This document shows positions 21,201 to 28,716 of a stretch of DNA of 64,000 nt, piece by piece; the first letter of the stretch is position 1, and every line of letters starts with the position of its first letter. The position numbers were made by a program, and so were the translations under genes. Under the pieces are notes generated by a model. That model saw only the letters and a program-made list of their open reading frames with translations, was not told where the DNA came from and ran no database searches. Source of the stretch: CAZMCH01 sp964564735 (GTDB lineage Bacteria > Poribacteria > DTPJ01); contig CAZMCH010000004.1 of the NCBI GenBank assembly GCA_964564735.1, positions 1-64,000 of the forward strand, read 5' to 3'.

Positions 21201-21482
21201 TTATATGAACTAGGTCAATATGACAAAGCGGCAGAGGCATATTTAAGAGTGCCTTTGGTGTATTCTGAACCAGATTTAGATGTTTATGCACTTTCAAGGG
21301 CGGGAGAATGCTATGAAAAAATAGGCAGAACGAAAGATGCGATTACTTGGTATCGTAAGATTATCAAAGACTATGCGGAGTCTGGTGGAAAATACTATAA
21401 ACAGAAAAAGCCTGAATGGAATGAAGCTATAGAATTTGCTCGAAAGAGATTAAGCCAAATAGGAAACACAGGGGGAAATTAG
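18258..21482 (+). CDS. Giant exported TPR-repeat protein
   Basis: This 1,074-residue protein has a signal peptide (MKYISLLIISLLLII, ending near SLCDEE). Nearly all the rest is made of tetratricopeptide-type units, several tens of them, with recurring A-x-Y-x-x-G and YPNS/YPxSxxADDA motifs. These resemble YbgF/BamD-like periplasmic TPRs. It probably acts as a periplasmic scaffold binding envelope or substrate proteins. The frame is open from 18207, but GGGAG upstream of the ATG at 18258 and the signal peptide that begins there favour the shorter start. It is the first gene of a tight operon: the barrel gene starts six bases after its stop. Its size is unusual, since YbgF has two or three TPRs. 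Specific partners are unknown. Confidence 0.88.
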   Translation: MKYISLLIISLLLIISFVSVSLCDEEQDYTFASKLYEEKQETTYRMARELFAKFILTYPKSDKADDALLLMGFSSLNLGEYSRAIDEFRRLLSDYPASELQMDALRGIADSWARQGKSEEAIQAYQEVLKKIQDPQTISFIVYQIGDSLYSLGKYQEAITYFDRLIRDYPNVNEIESAMYSRAWALFNLKQYDQAVQAFRTYVDKYPQSKPAPEAAYMSGECSFLLGRWQDAVSSYQRVLSSYGDSRELAGKSTLKIGQAYIEMNMLDEARRSFDKYMHDYQELKDGLAEAQYGIAEVLYTQKKYPEARYEYSKVIELYPTSQTSDDAQYSIAYTYLMEKDYTRAYREFRQVLNYKNSEWADAARFYMGQARFQQQDYNTALLDFSKVDPSSDYGDDATYWSGLTNLQLNKRSEAIDNFKLLLTKYPNTEFKTQALSHIVTSYFETGKHEEALKAIDSFLAETSGSETPGVDPQAVRYWKIVSLYEVGKYEDALSSAQSLVNEFKEGDYIYKSEFYIAESLYALNRFDEARNSYQNLIKNYPEGEWNDQAQYRIGLVYFTYGNSMQDEGAKKPIYNEAIKAWRNLISNYKSSKILDKGQYYIGYAYINMKDYDSAINAFNTVITSYPNSDLADDAKYRIAWSLFRKQDYKSAIKTCQELMTQYKNSDILDQALFLIGESYFSMSDYKSAIKFYERVPNEYPSSEFRSKALFKVADCYYNMKRWTEAIDAYRELIDRSPTDDLADDAQYSIAQAYEQQGKGAEAISAYRALLRNYPGSELSPDVQLELGNYNGERKNYAQAITEYQAVIDNYPNSSAAPLAQYNIGISYKLLGSYAQAIAAFEKVIGKYPQSSSASKSAFEIGQSFSANNNPNRNLQNAISAYERVIRDYPNTVEAPRALYSLGKVYEEQNNWQKALESYERLLDKYKDNEYAEEAQLARGIALNQVKRHREAVSIFDEILNNPNKYTKDISVKAQLYKGESLYELGQYDKAAEAYLRVPLVYSEPDLDVYALSRAGECYEKIGRTKDAITWYRKIIKDYAESGGKYYKQKKPEWNEAIEFARKRLSQIGNTGGN

Positions 21483-21487
21483 AGTAG

Positions 21488-23161
21488 ATGAAGTCGAATA
21501 TAATATTTAGTTTATTGGTCTCTACTTTTTTAGTTTTCCTATTCTTTGTGTCTTTATGTATAGCACAAGAAACAGATGAAGAAGACAAAACAATCGATCT
21601 ACCTCCAGTTAAGATTGAGATCATAGATTCGACACAACTAACTATACCAAAAGAAAGATTTGATGGTCTAGCTCAACCTGATTACGATATTTATGTTGCA
21701 TTATTACACAAAGAAAGACTTTGGTATCTGCCATCAACTTCCATCCCTGTAAAATATAAGGATAAGCCATTAAAAGCTGACAAGGATTATCTTGTTATGC
21801 TATCGGCATATCCGGGTTTACCAGCAGGATTGTCATATCAGGGCTTGTTGATGAAGGGTTTTGGCAATGCACAGGTTTTGCTTGATGTTGACAGATCGTC
21901 ATTACTCAGCGCCCGAACCGCAAAACTGGCAAGCGACCATACAAAAAAACAGAGTGCATCGACTATTGATCGATTTAATGGGCTTTTTTCTTTTCAAACA
22001 AAAACCTCTGGTGTAATTACTGGACTTGATTATAATGCAAAGAATCTTGACTACCTTGATATAAATGGTGAAAAGTATCCTAATGATAGGTCGCTATTTA
22101 ATATAGCTTTTGATTGGAATCAGAGATTTTCAGAAGATTTTAGCTATTCTATTAATGCAGAGATGGGCAAATTAATGATGGAAGGTCCTTTGTCGTCTGA
22201 CTCAAACGAAGCGACTAATGTAAAGGTAAATGCAAATATTAGGACTTTGTTATCTCAATCAATTCCAATAGATACAGGAGTTAAAATAGAGACCTTTAAT
22301 GGCAATGCGGTCAATGATGATTTTAGAGATACTCTTATAAAGTTATATTTTAATGATAGGCGAATCCGACTTTTTCCATTTATACTGAGTGTTGGGATTG
22401 AGTTAGCCACTAATGTCCATAAGAGTTCACTTGATAATAAGGGATGGCAGACTTCATTCTATCCGAATCCCTATGCGCTTTTGACTTCGCAGATAGGTTC
22501 TAAAACGATATTGCAATTTGGGCTTGAAAGATATATACTAATGCAAGACATTAAGGACACATATATCAAGACCGATTATGTGAATCTTAAGCCGAGTTTG
22601 TTTCCAGAAAGAGGTCTAGAATTATCTGCTTTGCTGAAGTTAAATCCTGTAAATGGATTTACCACAACAGTTGGCTATTATGATAGAGATATTAATGATA
22701 TAGCTTTTCCTAGCGAATTTCAAAATGATGGTGGGATTATATATTGGCTACCTGATAATTATGAAAATATACATATATCAAGCATAAATGCGGGTTGGGA
22801 ACTGCTATTATTAGATGGCAGACTAAAACAAAGTATTGAATATGTCCATGAGTTTTATGGTAAAGATAAGTATGTGCCTTATAGACCAGAAAATAAAGGT
22901 TTGTTGAATATAACCTATCTTGCAGGTAACGAACTTGAGTTTTCATTGTTGGCGGAATTATTTGGGATAAGGCGCATAAGCGATGATGAGAATTTGCCAC
23001 GATACCTTTTGTGGAAACCGAAAGTATCGAAATCTTTTTGGAAAAATGCAGAAGCCTCTATTTCTCTTGGGCTTTATACAGGAAGCGGAGATTACCAGAT
23101 TTTGAAGGGCTACGCATTGCCGAAACAAACGTTGGATTTTGGTTTATCAGTGAGGTTTTAA
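21488..23161 (+). CDS. Outer-membrane beta-barrel protein encoded with ExbB/TonB
   Basis: This 557-residue protein has a signal peptide (to about residue 27, ending CIAQE) and an acidic linker with LPPVKIEII. Many amphipathic strands with alternating aromatic residues follow, and the last residue is Phe (GLSVRF), the usual Bam recognition signal. I see no clear plug domain, so it resembles only the barrel half of TonB-dependent receptors. Its stop codon overlaps the exbB start by one base (TAATG), a strong sign that it is a partner of the ExbB/TonB pair. It could be a TonB-driven transporter with a reduced plug or a structural barrel. The substrate cannot be read from sequence. Confidence 0.7.
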   Translation: MKSNIIFSLLVSTFLVFLFFVSLCIAQETDEEDKTIDLPPVKIEIIDSTQLTIPKERFDGLAQPDYDIYVALLHKERLWYLPSTSIPVKYKDKPLKADKDYLVMLSAYPGLPAGLSYQGLLMKGFGNAQVLLDVDRSSLLSARTAKLASDHTKKQSASTIDRFNGLFSFQTKTSGVITGLDYNAKNLDYLDINGEKYPNDRSLFNIAFDWNQRFSEDFSYSINAEMGKLMMEGPLSSDSNEATNVKVNANIRTLLSQSIPIDTGVKIETFNGNAVNDDFRDTLIKLYFNDRRIRLFPFILSVGIELATNVHKSSLDNKGWQTSFYPNPYALLTSQIGSKTILQFGLERYILMQDIKDTYIKTDYVNLKPSLFPERGLELSALLKLNPVNGFTTTVGYYDRDINDIAFPSEFQNDGGIIYWLPDNYENIHISSINAGWELLLLDGRLKQSIEYVHEFYGKDKYVPYRPENKGLLNITYLAGNELEFSLLAELFGIRRISDDENLPRYLLWKPKVSKSFWKNAEASISLGLYTGSGDYQILKGYALPKQTLDFGLSVRF

Positions 23162-23856
23162 TGGTTGATATAATAATAGAAGGAATTAATAGGTTAGGGC
23201 AGGGCGGATTTTTGATGATCGCTTTGCTGTTTTGCTCTCTTTTTGTTCATGCTATTATATTTGAAAGAATATACAATTTAAGAAAAGAGAAATTAATACC
23301 ATCACGTTTCATCTCTCGTATTTACAAGGTTTTGGAGAAAGACAATCCACAAATGGCTTTATCCATGTGTGAATCCAAACCTGGTCCTCTTACAAATATA
23401 TTGAAGATTGGCATAGAAAATCGTGATCTCAGCGAAGAAGAAATCAAAGCTTTAATTGATCTAGCAGCAAAGCCCGAAAAACGGAAACTGAATAAATATA
23501 TGAGTGTATTATCATTTATGAGTGCGGTTTCTGTTCTTATCGGTCTTTTAGGCACTGTTCTTGGATTATTTTTATCTTTTTCGGCAGTTTTTAAGACGGT
23601 AAGCAGACCAGAGACTACCGCAAAAGTGGCAAGTGGTATATCTATTGCATTATTAACAACAGTGGCAGGCTTGGCTGTTGCTATCCCGTCAATTATAGCT
23701 CATACATATTTTGTTTCTAAAATTGAAAATATCATAAATGAAATGACTCGCCATTCCATCGCAATTGTAAGATACCTCACAACTGGAGATTTGAGTAGAT
23801 ATGAAAGTGAAGATGAAAATGATGGACAGGATTATGAAAAAGTGAGGAATGATTGA
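23161..23856 (+). CDS. exbB: MotA/TolQ/ExbB family proton channel protein
   Basis: This 231-residue inner-membrane protein has three hydrophobic segments (about 15-35, 113-140 and 155-180), as in ExbB/TolQ. The signature region includes FMSAVSVLIGLLGTVLGL and, in the third helix, ASGISIALLTTVAGLAVAIP. It would use the proton-motive force to energise the TonB-like protein encoded next. The frame is open further upstream within the barrel gene, but the ATG at 23161 overlaps the preceding stop codon by one base and fits the family start. It overlaps the TonB-like gene by eight bases. No ExbD/TolR gene follows, which is unusual. ExbB versus TolQ cannot be separated from sequence alone. Confidence 0.9.
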   Translation: MVDIIIEGINRLGQGGFLMIALLFCSLFVHAIIFERIYNLRKEKLIPSRFISRIYKVLEKDNPQMALSMCESKPGPLTNILKIGIENRDLSEEEIKALIDLAAKPEKRKLNKYMSVLSFMSAVSVLIGLLGTVLGLFLSFSAVFKTVSRPETTAKVASGISIALLTTVAGLAVAIPSIIAHTYFVSKIENIINEMTRHSIAIVRYLTTGDLSRYESEDENDGQDYEKVRND

Positions 23857-25120
23857 TTTGACAGATAGACCTTTTGTTTTATCATTGATAGCAGGTTTAG
23901 TAATAATTCTTGTTGGGCTTGCTTGTGCATCGCTTGGTGTTACAGCGATAATTAATAGTGCTTCTGCAATAAATGCTTGGATCGTTGTATTTGCACTTCT
24001 TTCGTTAAATGCAAGTATTGCTTGTATTTCTGGCGGAATTGGACATATACTTTTACGACATTGGGCAACGAGAGTCGCTTTTTATGGGGCAATTGGCATA
24101 ATAGCGGTTAATGTTGCAGGAATTCTGCATATAGGTGGTTTTAGTATAAAAACTCTTTATGCGGTTCTTGTGATGATATCGGCGATGTGGGTTTTGTGGT
24201 ATATGTCTAAGAGAGAGCTGGGAGCGTTTTTTCTTGTATCAATAGCTGAACATGTTATAATAATATTGATTATTATTATGTTGATTTATTCTGGTCCAAT
24301 TGATATTATAAATGCAGAAAGTGGAATAAGCGTTACTTTGGAGGAGTTAAAGCCAGAGGAAAAAGATCCTCCCATGATACCAAAGCCAAAACCAAAGCCA
24401 AAACAGGAAAATAAAGTTACTATCCCAACAAAACGGGAAGAGGCTTCTAAACCTGTTGAACCACCAAAATTACAGGTAAAAACAATAACTAATGTCGATC
24501 AGGGATCAAATACAATGGCATCGTTACCAAAGTTGCCAAAAACTTTTGCCAATACATTAGATCGTAGTCCCAGGAAGGATTCTATACTAAGGGCTCCTGG
24601 TCCAGAGGATGGGATTCAGAAATCAACTGAAACATTAATGATTCCTGACAAGAGCGTAAGTTCTACTTTCAAAGGAACAAGGTTAACAGAACCTAGTGCT
24701 ATTGTTCCAGCATTTGAAAGTGGAAAGGGTAAAGGAGGAACAGCTAACAGCAGAGATTCTGTGTATACTCCTGGAACAAGGTCATTTACAACTGATACAC
24801 AAGGCACAACAACAGGTGCAGCACGTCCAGGCTTTATAGGTGATATAAAAGGCGAAGTCGCTGGAAGAAAAGTTGTTTGGTGGCCTCGTTTACCAGATGA
24901 AATGAAAGGCACAGAAGGCGGAAGCGCTACATTGGAGATAGTCGTTGATCCTGCTGGAAATGTTACCAAAGTTAATATTGTGAAGAAGTCTGGAAGTCCA
25001 AAACTGGATCGAGTAGCAGAAAATTATGTTAAACAGATACGTTTTGAAAAACTGCCAGAAAACATTCAACAAATAACACAACGGGGGGAAATAGTTATAA
25101 ACTTTGAGTTAGCAAGATGA
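23849..25120 (+). CDS. TonB-like energy transducer with polytopic N-terminus
   Basis: This 423-residue protein begins with about 150 residues of hydrophobic helices (roughly four or five), whereas classical TonB has one. A Pro/Lys-rich periplasmic linker follows (IPKPKPKPKQENKV near 180), then a low-complexity Gly/Thr/Ser stretch. The C-terminal TonB domain has GSATLEIVVDPAGNV, then VKKSGSPKLDRVAENYVKQI. It should couple ExbB-driven motion to an outer-membrane partner, most simply the barrel encoded two genes upstream. The ATG overlaps the exbB stop by eight bases. Whether the extra helices replace the missing ExbD is speculation. An alternative TTG start at 23858 has better SD spacing. Confidence 0.83.
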   Translation: MIDLTDRPFVLSLIAGLVIILVGLACASLGVTAIINSASAINAWIVVFALLSLNASIACISGGIGHILLRHWATRVAFYGAIGIIAVNVAGILHIGGFSIKTLYAVLVMISAMWVLWYMSKRELGAFFLVSIAEHVIIILIIIMLIYSGPIDIINAESGISVTLEELKPEEKDPPMIPKPKPKPKQENKVTIPTKREEASKPVEPPKLQVKTITNVDQGSNTMASLPKLPKTFANTLDRSPRKDSILRAPGPEDGIQKSTETLMIPDKSVSSTFKGTRLTEPSAIVPAFESGKGKGGTANSRDSVYTPGTRSFTTDTQGTTTGAARPGFIGDIKGEVAGRKVVWWPRLPDEMKGTEGGSATLEIVVDPAGNVTKVNIVKKSGSPKLDRVAENYVKQIRFEKLPENIQQITQRGEIVINFELAR

Positions 25121-25154
25121 GCTTATAGCTCATAAAAGTAGCTCATAAAGCTAC
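25117..25154 (+). other. Two tandem perfect hairpins after the TonB-like gene
   Basis: ATGAGCT-TAT-AGCTCAT (25117-25133) overlaps the stop codon. GTAGCT-CATAA-AGCTAC (25138-25154) follows. Neither has a U-run, so they may stabilise or process mRNA rather than terminate it. Confidence 0.4.
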
Positions 25155-25210
25155 AATCACATTTTGGTAGTATTTTAATTTATGTTTGGGCTGTAAAAGG
25201 AGGTCCTGTT

Positions 25211-26443
25211 ATGAAGCCAAAATTCTTAGTGCTTATATGCACTATCTTGTTTATTACTGCAATAGCAATAGTCGGCTGTTCCACCAAGGGACTCAATTTT
25301 GAAGCGGGTATTAGGAGTTTTGAGGAAGGGAAATATGCCGAAGCATTGACGATTTTTCAGAATATCTCAGTGACAGAGAATAAATATAAAAATCGTGCTT
25401 TCTTTTATATTGGTGAATGTTATAAATTCCAATTTAAATGGGATGATGCTCTTGCTAGCTTTCAAAAAGTTGTGGATGCAGAACCAACAACTTATTTAGG
25501 AGCAGAAGCAAGAAACAGAATTGCTCAAATAAGAGAAGGTCGTAGGGATGTTGAGAGGTTAAAGATTCTTCATGCCAATAATCCGGGGACAGAAATAGCG
25601 GCAGATTCTCTTCTTGAGCTTGGTTCTGTATATAATAATAAGCTAGGTGATTATCCAAATGCAATAAAAACGTATAATCAACTTGCTCAAGAATTTCCCG
25701 GTTCATCAAGAGCTGCTCAGGGACAAATTGAAATTGGTTATATATATCTATACAAGCTATATGATTATGATACAGCTTTTAAGGAATTTGCAAAAGTTAA
25801 TTTACAAAATTATCCTGATTTAAAATTCCGAGTGTCAGAAATAGAAGATTTAAGGCGTAATGTCAATAAAACACTTGGTGAAATAGCGGGTCTGGTGGCA
25901 TTTATAAAAGATTCCCAAAAGAGAAAAATACCAGAAGGAAGAAAAGTCACTGGTTATGATATCTACGGCGTAAAGGAAGACCAAGTTGCACAGTCATTTG
26001 TTGCAGTCGCAATTAAATGGAGATCGCTTAAAAATTATCCAAAGGCATTGGAAGCTTATCGTATGCAGTTAGACAGACTTCCATTACAGTTGTCATCTTC
26101 GGCAGAATCAAGATATGGTATAGCTGAAATACATCTTGAAAGGCATGAATATATGGAAGCTATTGATGCTTTTAATGAATTCATTGCCAAAAATCCGACT
26201 TATTATAGACGTTCAGAAGCAGTTTATAATATGGCTATATGTTATGAAGCACTTAGACAGTATGAGAAAGCATACGAATATTATAGAACCTATTCTGTTA
26301 CTTATCCAGAAGGTGAAAGAATCAAAGCTGTTGGCCTAAAAGTCAGACAATATGAATTTGATGAAGACCAAGATGGTTTCCCATTATATAAGGAGCTTGA
26401 TGCTGGTACCTCAGATACAGACCCAAATTCACGTCCAAAATAA
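25211..26443 (+). CDS. TPR-repeat lipoprotein with a calcium-binding-like C-terminal tail
   Basis: This 410-residue protein has a lipoprotein signal peptide (lipobox IVGC, Cys near residue 23). The mature part is built of TPR units with YPxS/FPGSSRA motifs resembling BamD/YbgF. The final ~25 residues read DEDQDGFPLYKELDAGTSD and then TDPNSRP. This is an acidic Asp/Gly motif like thrombospondin type 3 repeats or bacterial DxDxDG tails, and suggests Ca binding. AAAGGAGGTCC before the ATG is a very strong SD. The gene follows the TonB-like gene by 90 bases and may belong to the same envelope cluster. Confidence 0.85.
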   Translation: MKPKFLVLICTILFITAIAIVGCSTKGLNFEAGIRSFEEGKYAEALTIFQNISVTENKYKNRAFFYIGECYKFQFKWDDALASFQKVVDAEPTTYLGAEARNRIAQIREGRRDVERLKILHANNPGTEIAADSLLELGSVYNNKLGDYPNAIKTYNQLAQEFPGSSRAAQGQIEIGYIYLYKLYDYDTAFKEFAKVNLQNYPDLKFRVSEIEDLRRNVNKTLGEIAGLVAFIKDSQKRKIPEGRKVTGYDIYGVKEDQVAQSFVAVAIKWRSLKNYPKALEAYRMQLDRLPLQLSSSAESRYGIAEIHLERHEYMEAIDAFNEFIAKNPTYYRRSEAVYNMAICYEALRQYEKAYEYYRTYSVTYPEGERIKAVGLKVRQYEFDEDQDGFPLYKELDAGTSDTDPNSRPK

Positions 26444-26458
26444 TTAACAAATCTCATA

Positions 26459-26487
26459 AATAGGGCAGGATAAGAACCTGCCCTATT
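26459..26487 (+). terminator. Strong hairpin, probable terminator or attenuator
   Basis: An 11-bp perfect stem, AATAGGGCAGG / CCTGCCCTATT with a 7-base loop, ends only 13 bases before the next ATG. The downstream tract is TTCCCTAT rather than a clean U-run, so termination may be partial. Confidence 0.5.
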
Positions 26488-26500
26488 CCCTATAAAAACT

Positions 26501-26917
26501 ATGAAATCAATAATACAATATATAATATTATTTTTGGGTATCTTATTATGTTTGGTTGGATGTGGTATTTCCACACAATCGTTAGATTTGGCTCTTAATA
26601 ATGCAAGCCTGCATATTGATAAAGCCCAAAAAGAAGGTGCAGAACAATTTGCATCAGCAGAATTTGATGAGGCAAAAACCTTACTTCAAAGTGCTTTATC
26701 TGCAAAAAAAGATAAACAAAAGGTCATTCTTGCTGAAAGATCATATGCCAAAGCCCGACTTGCAGAATCTCTTGCAAAGCAAATTAAAGCAGAAAACGAA
26801 GCAAATAAGTTTGAGGAGGAACTCAAGATTATTGAAGAAAAAGCCAATAGAGTTAGGTTAGAACGACAAACGGTTGAAGAGGAACTCAACCAGATGATGC
26901 AAACAGATAGTAATTAG
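26501..26917 (+). CDS. DUF4398-type lipoprotein
   Basis: This 138-residue protein has a lipoprotein signal (lipobox LVGC, Cys near residue 21). The mature part is almost entirely helical: an EGAEQFASAEFDEAKTLLQ unit of the DUF4398 type, followed by a coiled coil rich in Glu/Lys/Ala. DUF4398 helices are commonly found beside OmpA domains in the periplasm. There is no clear SD; a GC-rich hairpin ends 13 bases before the ATG. The next gene encodes the same kind of helix fused to OmpA, so the two probably interact. Function unknown. Confidence 0.8.
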   Translation: MKSIIQYIILFLGILLCLVGCGISTQSLDLALNNASLHIDKAQKEGAEQFASAEFDEAKTLLQSALSAKKDKQKVILAERSYAKARLAESLAKQIKAENEANKFEEELKIIEEKANRVRLERQTVEEELNQMMQTDSN

Positions 26918-26945
26918 GAAAGATGATCAATTATATAGATTGGAG

Positions 26946-28607
26946 ATGGAATTGAAACGGATTTTGTCATTTGTATCTATTTTTATATTTTTTTTGATTA
27001 TGTTTTCGGTTTGTAGTATTGCTCTGCAAGTTGATCCTGAAAAAGCAGGAGAATTAATTACAGAAGCTCGTAATTCTTTTGCGATTGCAAAAAAAGAAAA
27101 TGCAGAGGAATTTGCGCCAATCGAGTTTGCTAAAGCCCAAATGCTTCTTCAAGAGGCAGAAACAATGATGTCAAAAAAACAAAATGAAAAGGCTATTGAT
27201 TTGGCATTTATGGCTGATATAGAGGCAAGAATCGCAATAGCACAAGCAAGGTATGAGAAAGCTCAATATCGCATTAATAAAATCAAGGAACTTCAGATAG
27301 ATACAATATTAGAGATAAAGTCAAATGAAGTAGAAATTGCAAAAACTCGCCAAAAAATAGCAGAAAGAATAGCTCTGGAAGCACAGATAAATTCAGAGAT
27401 GTCAAGCGAAACTGCGGAAAATCGTATCCAAAGATCACAAGTTGATTTAGCTATTACAAAAGCGGAAATGGCTTTAAAAATGGCAGAGCAGATGAATGCT
27501 ACAAAATATGTCAAGCAGATATATGATGAAGCTACGAATTTTCTTCAGGAAGCAAAAAAGGCTTTTGCTGAAGGCAATTTCAATAATGCCATAAAGTCCG
27601 CCGAAGATGCAAGAATAAAAGCAGAAAATGCGCAAATACAAGCGAAGGCAAAAGCAGATACTGAATTTGCTGATACTATGAAGAAAAAAGAAAGAGCATT
27701 GATTGCTATTGCAAAGGCGGAAGTTGCAATAGAAGAAGCCAAAACCTTAATGGCAGATAAATTAGCCAAAGACCTATACAGCCAAGCTGAAAAAACAATG
27801 CAAGAAGTAAGATCATCTTTTGATTCGGGAGATTATGAACATGCAAGATCACTTGCGGAACAAACCAGAGTTTCTGCTTCCAGCGCGCGTGCAGTCGTTA
27901 TGACTAAAGCCAGCGATGAAAGGGCAAAAGAAGAACTTGAGGAAAAAAAGGCAAACGCATTGGATATGATTGCCAGAGCAGAAAGAACTATAGCCCAAGC
28001 CTTTAATATTGGTGCGCCTGAACTTGCAGAGGAACTTTTTAAGCAAGCTCAGGAAACCCTTGAGACAGCAAAACAGGCTTTCCAAAGTGATGATTTTGAT
28101 AAAACCATCTCTGAAGCACAAAAAAGCGTCTTTAATTCAAATCTCGCTATTGCAACCTCTGAATTAAAATCAGGTCAGAAAAAAAAGAGTATCCAGAATG
28201 AAAATGCAATTCTTGAGGATTTCAACAAAATTCCTAACGTTGTTGTAAGAAGCACCGAAAAAGGTATCGCAATTAGCTTTAGTATCGATTCTTTTGATAA
28301 GAATGGAAAATTAACAAGAGATGCAATAACTGGGCTAAAAAATATTGCTGAATCCCTAAAAAAATATCCAGATTATAAAATTTTGGTAGAGGGACATACT
28401 GATAATTCTGGAAAAGAAGAGGCAAATATATTCCTATCAAGCGACAGAGCAAGTGCTGTATTAATACATCTAGCAAATGCTGAAGGTATCCCAATAGACA
28501 GATTGTCATCTGTTGGATATGGGAGTTTGCGACCTTTGGTATCAAATTCTGACGAGGCTGGACGCAAACAGAATAGAAGGATTGATATAGTTCTATTGAC
28601 CAAATAA
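26946..28607 (+). CDS. Exported multi-DUF4398 protein with OmpA/Pal peptidoglycan-binding domain
   Basis: This protein of about 553 residues has an N-terminal hydrophobic export signal. Several Ala/Glu-rich helical repeats follow (NAEEFAPIEFAKAQMLLQEA and similar near 65, 180, 255 and 335). The C-terminal OmpA-like domain covers about 435-553 and carries ILVEGHTDNSG, SSDRASAV and GYGSLRPL, then GRKQNRRIDI. The OmpA domain should bind the diaminopimelate of peptidoglycan, and the long helices would reach away from the wall. Start choice is uncertain: GGAG directly abuts the ATG at 26946 and is better spaced (6 bases) for a TTG at 26952. The upstream neighbour is a DUF4398 lipoprotein. Confidence 0.87.
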   Translation: MELKRILSFVSIFIFFLIMFSVCSIALQVDPEKAGELITEARNSFAIAKKENAEEFAPIEFAKAQMLLQEAETMMSKKQNEKAIDLAFMADIEARIAIAQARYEKAQYRINKIKELQIDTILEIKSNEVEIAKTRQKIAERIALEAQINSEMSSETAENRIQRSQVDLAITKAEMALKMAEQMNATKYVKQIYDEATNFLQEAKKAFAEGNFNNAIKSAEDARIKAENAQIQAKAKADTEFADTMKKKERALIAIAKAEVAIEEAKTLMADKLAKDLYSQAEKTMQEVRSSFDSGDYEHARSLAEQTRVSASSARAVVMTKASDERAKEELEEKKANALDMIARAERTIAQAFNIGAPELAEELFKQAQETLETAKQAFQSDDFDKTISEAQKSVFNSNLAIATSELKSGQKKKSIQNENAILEDFNKIPNVVVRSTEKGIAISFSIDSFDKNGKLTRDAITGLKNIAESLKKYPDYKILVEGHTDNSGKEEANIFLSSDRASAVLIHLANAEGIPIDRLSSVGYGSLRPLVSNSDEAGRKQNRRIDIVLLTK

Positions 28608-28641
28608 GATATATATTCTAAACTAAATATTGTAATTTTTT

Positions 28642-28675
28642 GGGCAGGCGTAAAAACCTGCCTTAATAGTTTTTG
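28642..28675 (+). terminator. Intrinsic terminator-like hairpin after the OmpA gene
   Basis: The stem GGGCAGG / CCTGCCT (28642-28648 with 28657-28663) is followed by TTAATAGTTTTTG. The stem closely matches that of the hairpin at 26459-26487. Confidence 0.55.
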
Positions 28676-28716
28676 TAGGATTAAAGAATCAATAAATAGG
28701 CTATTGGATTTGACAA

